Positions 53,950 through 64,000 of a stretch of DNA of 64,000 nt are shown here, piece by piece (the stretch's first letter is position 1; each line of letters begins with the position of its first letter). This DNA is from Cepaea nemoralis (taxonomy: Eukaryota; Mollusca; Gastropoda; Stylommatophora; Helicidae), in NCBI GenBank assembly GCA_014155875.1, contig JACEFZ010027749.1:89501-153500 (forward strand), read 5' to 3'. Under the pieces are notes generated by a model. It searched no databases, was not told the DNA's origin, and saw only the letters and a list, made by a program, of their open reading frames with translations. The translations under genes and the position numbers were made by a program.

Positions 53950-54232
53950 CAGGGAGACAAATGAAAATCGTAGATTGATTAGAGAAATTGGACGTAGACA
54001 GTCAACAATTTTTGGACATGTTATGAGAAGAAATGGACTAGAGAACTTAGTGACAACTGGCAAGATCGAGGGGAACAGACCAAGAGGAAGACCGAGAGGA
54101 AAATATCTGGATGGCTTGGCCACATGGCATGGATGAGACAGGAACACTGAGCTGATCCACGACTCTGGTGATTGAGTGAAATGGCGAGTCATGACCGCCC
54201 ACGCTTTCAGTCATGGCACATGATTGATTGAG
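53950..54232 (+). mobile_element. LINE A C-terminus, 3' part of the split copy
   Basis: The plus strand continues [56 protein letters not shown] and ends GGCACATGATTGATTGAG. It follows directly in LINE A order after 52150, with LINE C between. Confidence 0.85.
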
Positions 54233-54355
54233 GTGGTACTTTGGTACCAAGGTGGGGAAAAAGTCCCTACACCAACTTCATCCTTTTAGATGATAGTTTT
54301 TACAGAGCCTAGATGACCTGAACACTAATGCTTCAGGCTTAAGATTTAAAACTCA
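54233..54355 (+). repeat. Dispersed repeat shared with 24295-24425
   Basis: Plus-orientation copy: GGTGGTACTTTGGTACCAAG, CCCTACACCAACTTCATCC and the CTAATGCTTCAGGC block. Unidentified. Confidence 0.5.
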
Positions 54356-54424
54356 GTCTTCCAGAGTAGTCACAGCCAACCATGTACCCGGATGAAGTCG
54401 ATGTGCTGGCCGTAGGATGACATA

Positions 54425-54630
54425 ATTCGCAATCCCGCATATTGCATTTGAAACAAGCTGCAGGCGATTTGGAAGCAGACTGCCTTGCACTGGTTTTCAT
54501 AAAATGGTATAAGCACCATTCGTTAAGAAAGAAATGGCAAACTACTGAACATAAACTTGCCAAGAAATCATAAAAAGTTTTTTTAAATGCTGGGATTGAC
54601 TGCAGTGTCCTGTAAAGGATATGCAACTAA
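54425..54630 (+). mobile_element. SINE B (B2), nearly full length
   Basis: GCAGGCGATTTGGAAGCAGA, TTTTCATAAAATGGTATAAG, core AGAAAGAAATGGCAAACTAC, end CAGTGTCCTGTAAAGGATAT. The head is diverged. Confidence 0.8.
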
Positions 54631-54639
54631 CAGTTTTTT

Positions 54640-55289
54640 TTTTTTACAGTACCTGCTTTGGTTCATTCTAGGTCTCAGAGTAATAGTCCAAAATATTAGA
54701 TCCAAAGCAAATAAACCTGACTGCACATCTGTTGGTTTTAAGGAATGAAGCAAATGAGTATATGATTCTGGACTAATAAATTCTTGTCAAAATGACACTT
54801 GATGGATCATTAGGTTAATATTACGTGGCTTTCTTGCCTACCCAGACATGTTCTGATGTACATTTTATGACACTTGGTTGACACTAGAACCATTCTCATG
54901 ACTGGGATTCTCCAGACCTATGACAACCACTTTGGCGGTTGAGTGCACTAGCCACAACACCAGTGCAGCTCCCAATGCTAATGTATCCATAATTTCTGTT
55001 ATCAGTATCAATTGGCTGTCATAAAGTAAAGATAATTCCATGGCACATGTTGCAGCATTGGGCTGAAATACCTTCATAAATACTAGGTCACTAGATTATG
55101 AAAGTTGTGCCAGCACCCTACCTCACTGACTCCACCCTAGAGCTGTATGAGGTTGGACAAAATCCCTAATCAACCAGGAATTGTTCTGGTAAGCTAATGA
55201 TTACCCTCGATGCTATTACAGCCCTTCTGTTGTCACTTCAGTTTAAACGATTATTAACTCTGTCTGCATGAAACAGCTTACCAGGGATC
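54640..55289. other. No gene seen
   Basis: No supported exon, RNA gene or repeat family; a 70-codon minus frame at 55077-54865 has no further support. Confidence 0.4.
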
Positions 55290-55522
55290 TCTGTGGCGAG
55301 GTGGTTAAGCTGTCTGTCTCATGCTCTGAAGGCCATGGATTCATGTCCCTGAGTGCATCCTTCAGACCCCAAATGCAATTTTTCCTGAGACTCCTGGGTA
55401 TCTTCCCTGGAGCTACCGAGTTTGTGCTTTGTGTGATGGTGTCGACAAGCGGCTTGCTGTTAAACATAGAGAGATTAAGCCAACTGGGATATATACAGAT
55501 GCAATGAAGTTGACCTTTGCTA
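55290..55522 (+). mobile_element. SINE A, full length, diverged
   Basis: Head TCTCTGTGGCGAGGTGGTTA with a decayed B box (GGATTCATGTCCC), body CTGAGACTCCTGGGTATCTT, GAGTTTGTGCTTTGTG, and end ATGCAATGAAGTTGACC. Older than the copy at 48105. Confidence 0.75.
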
Positions 55523-55579
55523 CGTTAGTACTTTTAGTGCAACTCACTATGGGTTCTTTGGATACACCCTTTATGATAT

Positions 55580-56114
55580 CAATCAATCAATCATGTGCCA
55601 TGCCGGAAAGCGTGGGCGGTCATGATTCGCCATTTCACTCGATCACCAGAGTCGTGGATCAGCTCAGTGTTCCTGTCTCGTCCATGCCATGTGGCCAAGC
55701 CATCCAGGTATTTTCCTTCGGTCTTCCTCTTGGTCTGTTCCCTTCGATCTTGCCAGCTGTCACTAAGTTCTCCAGTCCATTTCTTCTCATAACATGTCCA
55801 AAAAATTTTGACTGTCTACGTCTAATTTCTCTAATCAATCTACGATTTTCATTTGTCTCTTGTAGTACTTGGTCATTGGTTTTTCTATCTGTCCATGGTA
55901 TTCTTTGCATTTTCCTCAGAAACCACATTTCTGCAGCCATCAGATGTTTTTCAGCTTGACTGCACATTGTCCAAGTTTCACATCCATACAAAAGAACAGG
56001 CTCTATGTATCCCCTCAACACTCTTTTTCTCGTTTTAATTGACATCATTTTATTGGTCAGAATGTTTTTCATCTTGCTAAAGGCTACTTTCGCAATGGCG
56101 ATTCTTGTTCTAAT
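55580..56114 (-). mobile_element. LINE A 3' fragment with target duplication
   Basis: Minus strand: RIAIAKVAFSKMKNILTNKM, VLRGYIEPVLLYGCETWTMC, GHVMRRNGLENLVTAGKIEG, then the GGCATGGCACATGATTGATT tail. CTTTATGATAT at 55569-55579 recurs at 56115-56125. One open frame of 137 codons. Confidence 0.9.
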
Positions 56115-56354
56115 CTTTATGATATGCTTTTCTTAAATTAATTTCTTCCATCCCAGACTGTTGATGCATCAACTATGTCCAAATTGTTAACTAATTAGTT
56201 AGTGTGACTATCAGAGCCTCTGAGACATAAACGTGTATTACTTTAAAGTAAACTACTTGGCATAGAAAGAAGTAAAAATTGCTTGCGTGTGAAAGAGTTA
56301 AGAACTCAGTCCTGTTTATTCCCCTTTATAGAAACCATACTATCTAGCATCGAA

Positions 56355-56432
56355 CTGCTGTAGCATAGTGGCTAGTAGGTTTAACTAATGATCATGTGTT
56401 TGAATCCCCTTTGAGGCTGGGATTCTTTTTTG
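56355..56432 (+). mobile_element. tRNA-like retroposon head
   Basis: CTGTAGCATAGTGGCTAGTA (A-box region) and GTGTTTGAATCCCC (B box) at tRNA spacing; stems do not pair well, and a short non-tRNA tail (GAGGCTGGGATTC) follows. Confidence 0.45.
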
Positions 56433-56453
56433 TTGGCTTGGGTTCCTAGATCT

Positions 56454-58562
56454 CATCTTATCTCATCTCATCGTGTTCCTGTTGTACCTTGCGGTGTCGA
56501 AGGTGAAGTATAAACAACGGGAGAGTGCCCGCTTATGGGCTTCATGTATCGATATTTCCATGGACTCTGTTATTCCCTGCGTCCATCGTTTACGTGGTCA
56601 GCCTATTCCTCTGCTTTGGGTCTGTACATCATTGCTTGTTGTGGTATACTGTTAGTTGGTACCCTACTTGCATGGCCAAACCATTTGACTTGCTGCCTTC
56701 TAATAAAATCTAGTGCAGCTATAACCCCTACTTTAGTCCTGATTTCTTCATTTCTGATCTTATCTCTTCTTGGTACATTGAGTATTCTTCTCAGGAATCT
56801 CATTTCTGTTGTTGTGATTTTTCTTTTCTCTTTTTCTGTCATTGTCCAGGTTTGGCATTGGTAACATAGAGTTGGTAGGAAGATTGTGTTGTAAAGTGCT
56901 TTCTTAGTAGTTATTGATACATGTTTGTTCTTTAGTATTGGTGCCATTTGTCCAATGAGTTGGTTTGCCTTATTGCATCTATTTTCAATCTCGTCTTCTG
57001 ATTTGCCATTTGATGATATTATACTTCCTAGGTACTTGAAACTCTTTACTTGTTTCAAGGGATGTTCGTTTAGGTGAATCGTTGTTGCTTTTTCTTCTTT
57101 AGTTATAGTCATTACCTCTGTTTTACTTGTGCTAATTTTATGTTATGTTCCCTACACATTTCGTTTAGACTATTCATGTGGTCTTGTAATTCAGCTTCTG
57201 ATTTTGCTATTAGTGCTTGGTCGTCCGCAAACAGGAGTTCTCTAATGGTTAGATTTGCAGATGGTTCTTCTTCTGTGTTCTCGTCATGCGGTATTCTTGC
57301 AGTCTCTGTTTGGCTGGTTTCTTTACATATGTTGTCTATATATGTTATGAACAAGAGAGGGGACAGGACACAACCTTGTCAGTACTCCGGATCTTATGGT
57401 GAAGGGTTCTGAGCGTCCTCCAGTTGCTCTCACTATGCATTCACTGTTGTTGTATAAGCTTCTACATAGGTTTGTTAGATGTATACTCACTCCATATTGT
57501 TTAAGGATTTCCCACAGCTTGTTTCTATCTACTCTATCAAATGCCTTTTCTTGGTCGACAAAGGCTAAGTAGAGTGTTTCATTGAATTCGATTGATTTTT
57601 CTATAAGTTTTCTAAGAGCAAAAACAGGCATCTGTGCATCCTTTGTTTTTCCTAAATCCAAGTTGTGTTTCGCTTAGCTGGGGTTCTTTAGTAGTTCATA
57701 ATCTTTTCTCAAGAATTTTGCAAAATATTTTCCCAGTATGACTCAACAGTGAAATCCCTCTGTATTGTGTGGAGTCTCTTTTGCTGCCTTTGTTTTTCAA
57801 AATTGGGATAATTATGGCGTTTCCCCAGTCTCATGGTGTCTGTTGTTCTATCCAAACATGATTGAATAGTCTATGTAGCCATGCTGTTCCTACTTCTCTT
57901 GCTGCTTTAATTAGTTCATTTGGTATTTCATCTTGTCCTGTTGATTTGTTCAATGGGGCTAATCTGACAGCTTCTATAATTTCTTCTTTCATTATGTCTG
58001 GTTCTAGTTCTTCGTTGGCATCTATGTTGGTTTCTTGAATTCCTGTGACATCTGATGGGATGTTGAGAAGTTGTTCGAAGTACTGTTTCCATCTTATTAG
58101 GATTTGTTTTTGTTCACTTATTGGTTCTCCATTTTCGCTGTTAATTATTTCAGTTGGGTCAATGGGTTCTCCTGTGGTTCTCTCTTTTTGTAGAAGTTTC
58201 TAATTGCCTCCTTGTAGTTTTTATTTATGGTTTCTCCATACTCCTCCCAGTCTTTTGTTTTTATCTCTTTACTATTATATTCACATGTCTTCTCGCTATT
58301 CTATATTCTATGTAATCACATTCCTGTTTGCTCTTCGACCACTTTTTATATTTTTCCTTTTTGTCTGTTACAGCTTTCTTTACTTCTGCATTCCACCAAC
58401 TTGTTATTTTCTTTATCCATGTTTTGTGTTTTTCCATGGTTCCACATGTTATTTTTGCAGCATTTAAAATGCTTGATTTGAACATCTCCCATTCTTCTTC
58501 CACTGTCTTTCTTTCTATAGGTAATTTTACAAAGATTTCAGTTAGTTTTTTTGTCATTATTG
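56454..58562 (-). mobile_element. LINE B copy 2, complete RT, with target duplication
   Basis: TCCTAGATCT stands at 56444-56453 and 58563-58572, so both borders are fixed: 2.1 kb, 5'-truncated within the EN-RT linker (KLTEIFVKLPIERKTVEEEW, SWWNAEVKKAVTDKKEKYKK). RT order: LRWKQYFEQLLN, WLHRLFNHVW, YRGISLLSHTGKIFCKILEK (blocks 0-1), QLGFRKNKGCTDA, DQEKAFDRVDRNKLWEILKQ (A), GCVL-like (B, frameshift), ELLFADDQALIAKSEAELQD (C), KQVKSFKYLGSIISSNGKSE (E), then QVKWFGHASRVPTNSIPQQA. ATGAG tail at 56454-56470. Several frame breaks. Confidence 0.9.
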
Positions 58563-58844
58563 TCCTAGATCTACCCAGCCCAAAATGGGTAGCAGGACAT
58601 TTGCTGGGAAGTAATGGCAGCCGGCATGATATTGATCTCATCACCCATTGAATGATGCTTGGTCTAAAAATATGGGGCTAACACCATATACCCAGTAAGT
58701 CTTGTGGAGTGACAAGGGGTCCTTCACTGTTTACTTCTACTGAACTGACATTGCCTTGTAAATCACAGAACATTCAGTAAATGCTGAAGTTGATTGTAAC
58801 ATTCTGTTAAATACATACAATAAACTGCCTTTACCGTTTACTTG

Positions 58845-59085
58845 CCGGTCTCCCTTATTTAGGGGTTACACGATTTTCTCCGTAATCCCGTATACTCTCG
58901 TGAGTAACGTGACGTTGCTCGAGAATCGGTAGCGGTTCTCTCCGTGTCAGTAACTTATGTGAGCCGGTCACTCAGAAAGCAATGGCAAAATTCTGAGCGT
59001 AATCTTGCCAAGAAATAAACAATCAGCTGAAAGATGCTGATTTTGACAGCGATGTCCTGTAAAGGATATGCGAACAAAAAAACAA
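58845..59085 (+). mobile_element. SINE B (B1), full length
   Basis: Head GCCGGTCTCCCTTATTTAGG, TTTTCTCCGTAATCCCGTAT, core CAGAAAGCAATGGCAAAATT, end GATGTCCTGTAAAGGATATG plus A-rich tail. ACCGTTTA at 58833-58840 and 59086-59093 may be part of the target duplication. Confidence 0.85.
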
Positions 59086-59331
59086 ACCGTTTATTTATAC
59101 TGTCTGACACTTCTGGTTACAGTTTTCTTTATTACAATTCTTGCAGTTACCCTAAGTTGATATTTTATATTTTTTTAGCAAACTAAGTAGGCACCTTGTA
59201 GTAGAATAGACAATAAATTTTGAAGTAGAAATGAAAATTCAAGCAGTGAGGATGAGACGCGCCGGACAGGTTCTGGGAACTACATATAAAGATAGTCTAT
59301 CAAGGTTTTGTTATTTATAGTTAAGTTTGTT

Positions 59332-59562
59332 GCATGTCTTTTACAGAACGTAGCATTCAGCCCCAGCATTTATTGCCTGTTTGTGATTTTCTAGACAGTT
59401 TTACATTAAGTAGTTTGTCATTGCATTCTAAGCAGCCGACACTCATGCCGTAGTGAAAATCAGTGCAAAGCGTTCTGTTCCCAAATCACATGTGGCTGAC
59501 TTTGAACCCTGTATGTTATGTTTGTGAGACTGCATTCACTCTGCCTAAGCCACAGACACTGA
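59332..59562 (-). mobile_element. SINE B (B2), full length, diverged
   Basis: Minus strand: GTTGCATGTCTTTTACAGAA, core TAGTTTGTCATTGCATTCTA, CCAAATCACATGTGGCTGAC, reverse B box TTTGAACCC. About 20% diverged from the better copies. Confidence 0.8.
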
Positions 59563-59716
59563 CCTTATTTACAATACATATGCCAAAAATATTAGTTGTG
59601 AACACATACTCACACACATAGTTTTATTACTTAGCATATTAATCTGGCACATTGGCTCAGCTCATGTACATATATTAAAATTGTGTGCCTGTGTGTGTGT
59701 ATGCATAAATATGTAT

Positions 59717-59767
59717 GCCTACCTACCTACCTACCTACCTACCCACCTACCCATCCACCTACCTACC

Positions 59768-59834
<67 letters not shown>
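59717..59834. repeat. (CTAC)n then (CA)n microsatellite
   Basis: CTAC units with CCAC variants to 59771, then about 32 CA units, then a short AGAG run. Confidence 0.95.
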
Positions 59835-59839
<5 letters not shown>

Positions 59840-59840
<1 letters not shown>

Positions 59841-60170
59841 ACAGAGAGAGAGAATTTCTCACTTTACATGCATTCAACTGCAGAACACAAACTGTCAGTC
59901 TGAATCTTAATTAGCGCCACGGGTCACTGAACAGCATTTTACTGTAGCAGCTGAATGTGATATTGCCCATCCTTGCCTTTTCCCATAACCTAGGAGGTCA
60001 TTGGGGCACCTCCTGCTGCACATGTTTCCACATGTGTCTGTGTCTTGCCAGGGAGTTTTCTGTCCATTTGAATGTTATATTACAGTTTTATTATTTGCTG
60101 AAAGCATATTTAAATCACTGCTAATTCTGCCCGACATGGTGGGTTTTTATGCTATATAATACACATTGAC
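59840..60170. other. No gene seen
   Basis: Unassigned sequence; no splice-bounded frame and no repeat family recognised. Confidence 0.4.
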
Positions 60171-60184
60171 GTGGCTGAAAGGAT

Positions 60185-60375
60185 TGATTGATTGATTGAT
60201 TGATTGATTTAGGAAGCGACATCACAGCATTCAGGGCATTCCCATAAGCGCTCCGTTCCCATCCTCAGAAGCCAGCGAAGAGTTCCAACCCCAATAGTAC
60301 CAGTAGCAATCTGATTATATGTGCGTCTCGCCTTTCCTCTAAGCGTCCAGCATTGGCCAGATCCTGTCATTTCAC
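60185..60375 (-). mobile_element. RNase H LINE 3' end with AATC tail, exact borders
   Basis: A 191-bp 3' piece (TLRGKARRTYNQIATGTIGV and CPECCDVAS on the minus strand) ending in GATT/AATC repeats. GCTGAAAGGAT stands at 60174-60184 and 60376-60386. This shows that the AATC run is the element's own tail. Confidence 0.9.
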
Positions 60376-60435
60376 GCTGAAAGGATAAGAGCACTCACTA
60401 TTAAACTTCCGGTATGCTGGTTGCTGGTTAGGGGG

Positions 60436-60516
60436 TTTAGTGGCAAACTACTGGACATAAAATTGCCTAGAAAAGCAGCAACATGGGGTAGATCACAGCG
60501 TCCTGCAGAGGACATT
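60436..60516 (+). mobile_element. SINE B 3' fragment
   Basis: TAGTGGCAAACTACTGGACA and AGCGTCCTGCAGAGGACA resemble the end of SINE B. Weak, diverged. Confidence 0.45.
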
Positions 60517-60570
60517 TTGATACAGTATGCATTAATTATGGCAGCAACATTATTTTAACCATGAATAGTA

Positions 60571-60745
60571 CAGTGCAGACCTGATAAGTCGAACTCACCT
60601 GGGACCCAAGAAGTAGTTCTTCTGATCAGAAATTCCTCTTATAAGAGTTCAAGCATATAGTAATGCATTGACAACATACAATACAACAATGCTCTTGACA
60701 ACAGAAATTCGCCACATCCGAGATCACCTTAAGTGGTTTGCACTG
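60571..60745. mobile_element. pogo/Tigger-like MITE
   Basis: 175 bp with ends CAGTGCAGACCTGATAAGTC and the complement of CAGTGCAAACCACTTAAGGT, and TA at 60569-60570 and 60746-60747. The CAGTG.A.ACC...TAAGTCGAAC form is that of pogo/Tigger termini. Confidence 0.7.
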
Positions 60746-60850
60746 TATAACTTGTCATGTGGGATTGTAGTTTGCAATTACTACGTATTTTTGTTAAAAC
60801 TATACATGACTTCACTTTAACTGCACTATGAATATAAGATAGATATAATC

Positions 60851-61170
60851 TTCTTCTTCTTCTTCTTCAGCGTTCCGAGCCTTTGAGGTTCTTTGCTGCA
60901 GATACAATCCATCTCCATTCATCTCTCTCTGGTTGACCTTCTCTTGCCAGTCGTTGATTCCAAGTGCTTGTAGGTCTGTATATATATTATCTCTCCACTG
61001 TCTTCTTGGTCTACCTCGGGGTCTACAGTCATTTATTTCCTGAGTGTAAGCGAGTTTTATTTCCCTATTATCTTCCATTCTTTCTATATGCCCCAGCCAT
61101 TGTAGTCTATTAGCCTTCATGATACCAGTGATTGGCAGGAACTTAAACAGATCATAAATGTCTATAATAT
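60851..61170 (-). mobile_element. LINE G ORF2 C-terminus with GAA tail
   Basis: The minus strand encodes MKANRLQWLGHIERMEDNRE, RPRGRPRRQWRDNIYTDLQA and GINDWQEKVNQREMNGDGLY, the W.GH..RM...R..RGRP...W.D block. It ends CGGAACGCTGAAGAAGAAGAAG at 60851-60870. Its 3' end ACGCtGAAGAAG is close to that of retroposon D (ACGCaGAAGAAG). Confidence 0.8.
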
Positions 61171-61199
61171 GTAATTTAAATGCAAGTATGTGTAATTTA

Positions 61200-61880
61200 A
61201 AGCGCAAAATTACTGACTTAGCAAATTTGGGAAAGCTTTCTGTAATTTGTCAGTCATGTTGAGACTTATACTAATTTTGTATGATTAAAATTGGTTTGTT
61301 TTAATGCAGGCGGTTATTTAAGTTTAACATGCTTCAGAAAGCTATAATTTTGACATGCTTCTAAGTTCATAACAGGTTTTGTGTGCAGAAATTTATGAAT
61401 AGATTTGAAGTGGATGCATTAGTGTAGTTCATAGGAAGCTGTGCTGATAATGTCATGAACAGGGTCGTATGGGGCTATCACATCCTAGAGTCCTAGGTTT
61501 CCTGCATAGGGGCATATTGGGAGGGGGTGGGGGTGTTGCTGCCATTTGTGTGGCACTAAAAACAAACATTATGAGATACCATACGGGAGTGGAGCTAGTA
61601 GGATTCAGATACATGACTTTAGTGATTAAACATGACTTGACTGATTTAGTGATTAAACATGTCTTTAAGTGATTAATTAAGAAGGTCTTAGGCAGATATG
61701 ACTGAAGTTCCGTATGACAGTGGACGGTAATACCTGCTTTCTGTTAGCCCCGAATGTTGGGTGGCGCTCACAAACCCTACACTCCACATTGTGCCAACAG
61801 TTTCAGGCTGATGAGTGCAATTGGGAGTGTACAAGCCTTACCTTAGTGTGACTAAATGTCATGGCAGGGCAAAGCAGGCC
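61200..61880. other. No supported gene; short imperfect repeats
   Basis: TTTAGTGATTAAACATGACT-like units occur at 61613-61670 and again at 62145-62230, on both sides of the exon-like segment at 61881-62087. Confidence 0.4.
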
Positions 61881-62087
61881 TTAAGCCTTGGTTGGCAACT
61901 GTTCTACGATGTAAGCTTCCAACAGGCAGACAGTTAGAACATTATTTTGCTGATCCGGCAGCTTCTGCGGCTTGTCTTGTTTCAGACTTAAAGGTGTAAC
62001 TTTCCTCTGGAGTAAACTAGGCAGGCCAAGAGAGGGATCATGCTGCATGTGCAACACATGTTCTCTCATTTCAGCCAAGGCTTTGTA
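61881..62087 (-). CDS. Terminal exon of an unknown host gene
   Basis: After the acceptor TATATCTCTCTATAG the minus strand is open for 68 codons and a TAA: YKALAEMREHVLHMQHDPSL, GLPSLLQRKVTPLSLKQDKP, QKLPDQQNNVLTVCLLEAYI, VEQLPTKA. Composition is typical of a real protein (amphipathic helix, Gln/Lys/Leu-rich) and unlike the LINEs here. Upstream exons should lie at higher coordinates on the minus strand, within or beyond the window; none was found. Not recognised as a family. Confidence 0.4.
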   Translation of the reverse strand, partial: YKALAEMREHVLHMQHDPSLGLPSLLQRKVTPLSLKQDKPQKLPDQQNNVLTVCLLEAYIVEQLPTKA

Positions 62088-62344
62088 CTATAGAGAGATA
62101 TAACTCAATTTTACAAGCTATCGCCTGTCAAGATGGAATGGTGCCAGTCAAATGGTTAAACATGACTTTAATGATTTTGGATTTAGTAATTAAACATGAC
62201 TGTAGTGATTTAGTAATTGGAACATGACTTTGGCGAACTTTGAGGGTCTGTCGAGTAAATTGTATGAATATACTGTAACTGATTTAATAAGTAGTTAACT
62301 GTTTTAGTTTTTCTACACTGTGAATCAGCTACACAGAAATTATG

Positions 62345-62526
62345 TAACACTAGCCTGTAATTAGGTGGCAAAAGGCGACTATAGAGGGTTGGTCTGAGAT
62401 TGGCTACTCACACTAGAAAAAACCACCTAGCATCTAACCGACCTTCTGGCCTTTAGGGGTTTGGCGTGCGTGGTTGTCAGCCTATACTTCACTAGGAGTC
62501 CTAAAGGCAAAGGAAGAAGAAGAAGC
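62345..62526 (+). repeat. Short retroposon E, copy 2
   Basis: It starts near AGGTGGCAAAAGGCGACTAT, shares AGAGGGTTGGTCTGAGATTG-type sequence with 35998-36182, and ends AAAGGCAAAGGAAGAAGAAG. No tRNA-like boxes seen. Confidence 0.5.
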
Positions 62527-62905
62527 CTGTAATTACTTCCCGTTTGAGATACTTCAGTATTAATTTGTTGAGTAAGGGAATCCTATTACTAGGTATGTGC
62601 GCACATAACTATCAGGACTGTAAAGTAGCCATGAAGACCATGCTTTAACGCCATGAAATTCAAGCTGACTAATCAATTGGCGTACTAACATGGAAGACAT
62701 TGTAAGCAGCCATTGGATGTGTATGTTTTGCTAAGAAAACCAGGAAGAGGAAACAACTGATTGATGCTAGTGGAAGGACTCAAAATGGCTACACATTTGT
62801 GTCAAGTCGGAAGAATTCTACTTCTACACCATTGTCACTGCTGGACAATACAAAATATATATATAGATTGTTAGATTTATATAAATTTATATCAAATAAG
62901 GGGGC

Positions 62906-63262
62906 TGAGTGGTCTCGAGGTATGGTGTCCGCCTCGAGTGCTGAGGTCCTGGGTTCAAGCCCCGGTGAGGGCCAGGTTTTGTTTCACGTGGATTTCTAGT
63001 AACAAAATTTCCCCTGGTCTCTGGGTAGTGAGATCAGATGCCCGTGTGTAGTGTTGCGCATGTAAAAAATCCCTTGGCAGTAACGGCGCTGCCCGGACAA
63101 CATTTTGAGTTAAAATCTACCCAAAGTATTTCAGGATCCTCACTGGTGCTACAGAGTTTGTGCACTGAGCTGAGTTTCTCCGGACTCATGCTTGAGTTAG
63201 GAGTAGAACGGAGCACTTATGGGTTACACCCGTGTGCCGTGATGTTGATCCGTCGACTAAAC
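62906..63262 (+). mobile_element. SINE C, copy 2
   Basis: Head GAGTGGTCTCGAGGTATGGT, B box GGGTTCAAGCC, body TCCCCTGGTCTCTGGGTAGT, end GTGCCGTGATGTTGATCC followed by ACTAAACTAACTAAAC. The ACTA-rich tail resembles that of R1. A 30-bp block present in copy 1 is missing here (near 63080). Confidence 0.8.
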
Positions 63263-63784
63263 TAACTAAACTTATTCCAAATAGTAACCTAGATCTATAC
63301 AATTCATTATAGTCTTATTGAAATCACCTCAGGTACAGTCTGAAAAGACATGCTTAGAAACTGCTATGCATCATAAGTGCTTGACATAGTCTTTCTGAGT
63401 ATAGATCATTTGCACAGTTAGTTAGTTGTATGATCTTTACAGGATATATGTTTATGCGTTGTCTATGGTGAACCGGTATAATTTACTTTTCTAATATTGA
63501 GGGAGCGTGTCTAGGAGAAATTATGACCAATTTTGCCACAATGAATAAATTATGACCTATTCTGCCACAATGAACAAATTAATGTTAGCTGAGTTTGGAG
63601 GACATTCTTAGTGAAGTTATTCACTTCACCAGGCTCACAACACAAAGAAGTAAGTGCATAATGACACAGCCACAAAGGTTTTCGCAATGGTTGTTTATGT
63701 ATTTTGGAGGGGTTCAAAATTTGCATTGTTAATTTCTGTACTTATGCAGTTGAAACAGACATTCTTCTGTATCAGGTAGATATC
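63263..63784. other. No gene seen
   Basis: A short direct repeat (AATTATGACC.ATT.TGCCACAATGAA twice, 63520-63575). No exon or repeat family recognised. Confidence 0.4.
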
Positions 63785-64000
63785 ATCATCATGTGACATG
63801 CTGAATGGTCCAGGTGATCATGTTCGCCACAAATGGCCACACTGTCCTCTGTGTATGTTCTTGATAAATGTTATTGCTGATTGTCTTCCATGCCACTTTG
63901 CCAACCTGTCCAACACTCTCTCCCCTACTGTCTCTAATATCCTTGATTTTCTCGGTTGTCCCAACCTTCTCAGAGTCTCATAACGTGGTCAGAAGGTGAC
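63785..64000 (-). mobile_element. LINE A-related C-terminus, cut by window end
   Basis: The minus strand gives, in shifting frames, KVGTTEKIKDIRDSRGERVL, LAKWHGRQSAITFIKNIHRG and a GAT tail at 63785-63792. This is the V.TGKI...RGR....LDGLA.WHG block of LINE A relatives. Confidence 0.65.

Overview
This window is animal nuclear DNA: no bacterial gene organisation, long introns with GT..AG borders, and a sequence made mostly of transposable elements and microsatellites. The repeat mix suggests an invertebrate, possibly a lophotrochozoan such as a mollusc. It includes non-LTR retrotransposons carrying RNase H, RTE-like LINEs, mariner, hAT, several tRNA-derived SINE families and very long GAA, CT, TA and CTAT runs. 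I cannot fix the species from sequence alone.

Three pieces look like host genes. (1) On the minus strand, two exons of a 14-kDa phosphohistidine phosphatase (PHPT1) lie at 8368-8203 and 2988-2863 across a 5.2-kb repeat-filled intron; the last exon is not seen. (2) On the plus strand, three exons (18275-18382, 20301-20380, 25184-25331) join in phase into a complete 111-residue protein I do not recognise, with an RFX/X-box-like site 15 bp before its ATG. (3) On the minus strand at 62087-61881 there is a coding-like terminal exon of an unknown gene.

Layout. 0-6.8 kb: retroposons and RNase H LINE remains inside and downstream of PHPT1. 7-10 kb: two mariner remnants around PHPT1 exon 1. 10-17 kb: RTE-like LINE, a fold-back MITE, and I/Jockey-like LINE pieces in both orientations. 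17.7-25.3 kb: the three-exon gene, with introns holding SINEs, a long retroposon, and a LINE that received two later LINE insertions. 26-31 kb: SINEs and a broken LINE. 31-33.3 kb: a hAT transposase relic inside a LINE, partly duplicated in inverted orientation. 33.6-40.3 kb: RNase H LINE ends, a TA-flanked MITE, and two opposed gag-like ORF1 copies, one lying inside the other. 41-43.1 kb: a hAT-type element with a perfect 8-bp target duplication and unrecognised cargo. 44-48.9 kb: LINE 3' ends and large microsatellites. 49-50.7 kb: quiet AT-rich sequence. 51-58.6 kb: nested LINEs, with the two best-preserved reverse transcriptases. 58.8-64 kb: SINEs, a pogo-like MITE, the third host exon and a terminal LINE piece.

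Two themes link the elements. Each LINE family ends in its own simple repeat (TGAT/TGGA, ATGAG, GAT, AATC, GAA, CAA, TGAA), and several short retroposons share those tails, which suggests which LINE moved them. Many insertions still have readable target-site duplications, so the order of events can be worked out from sequence.
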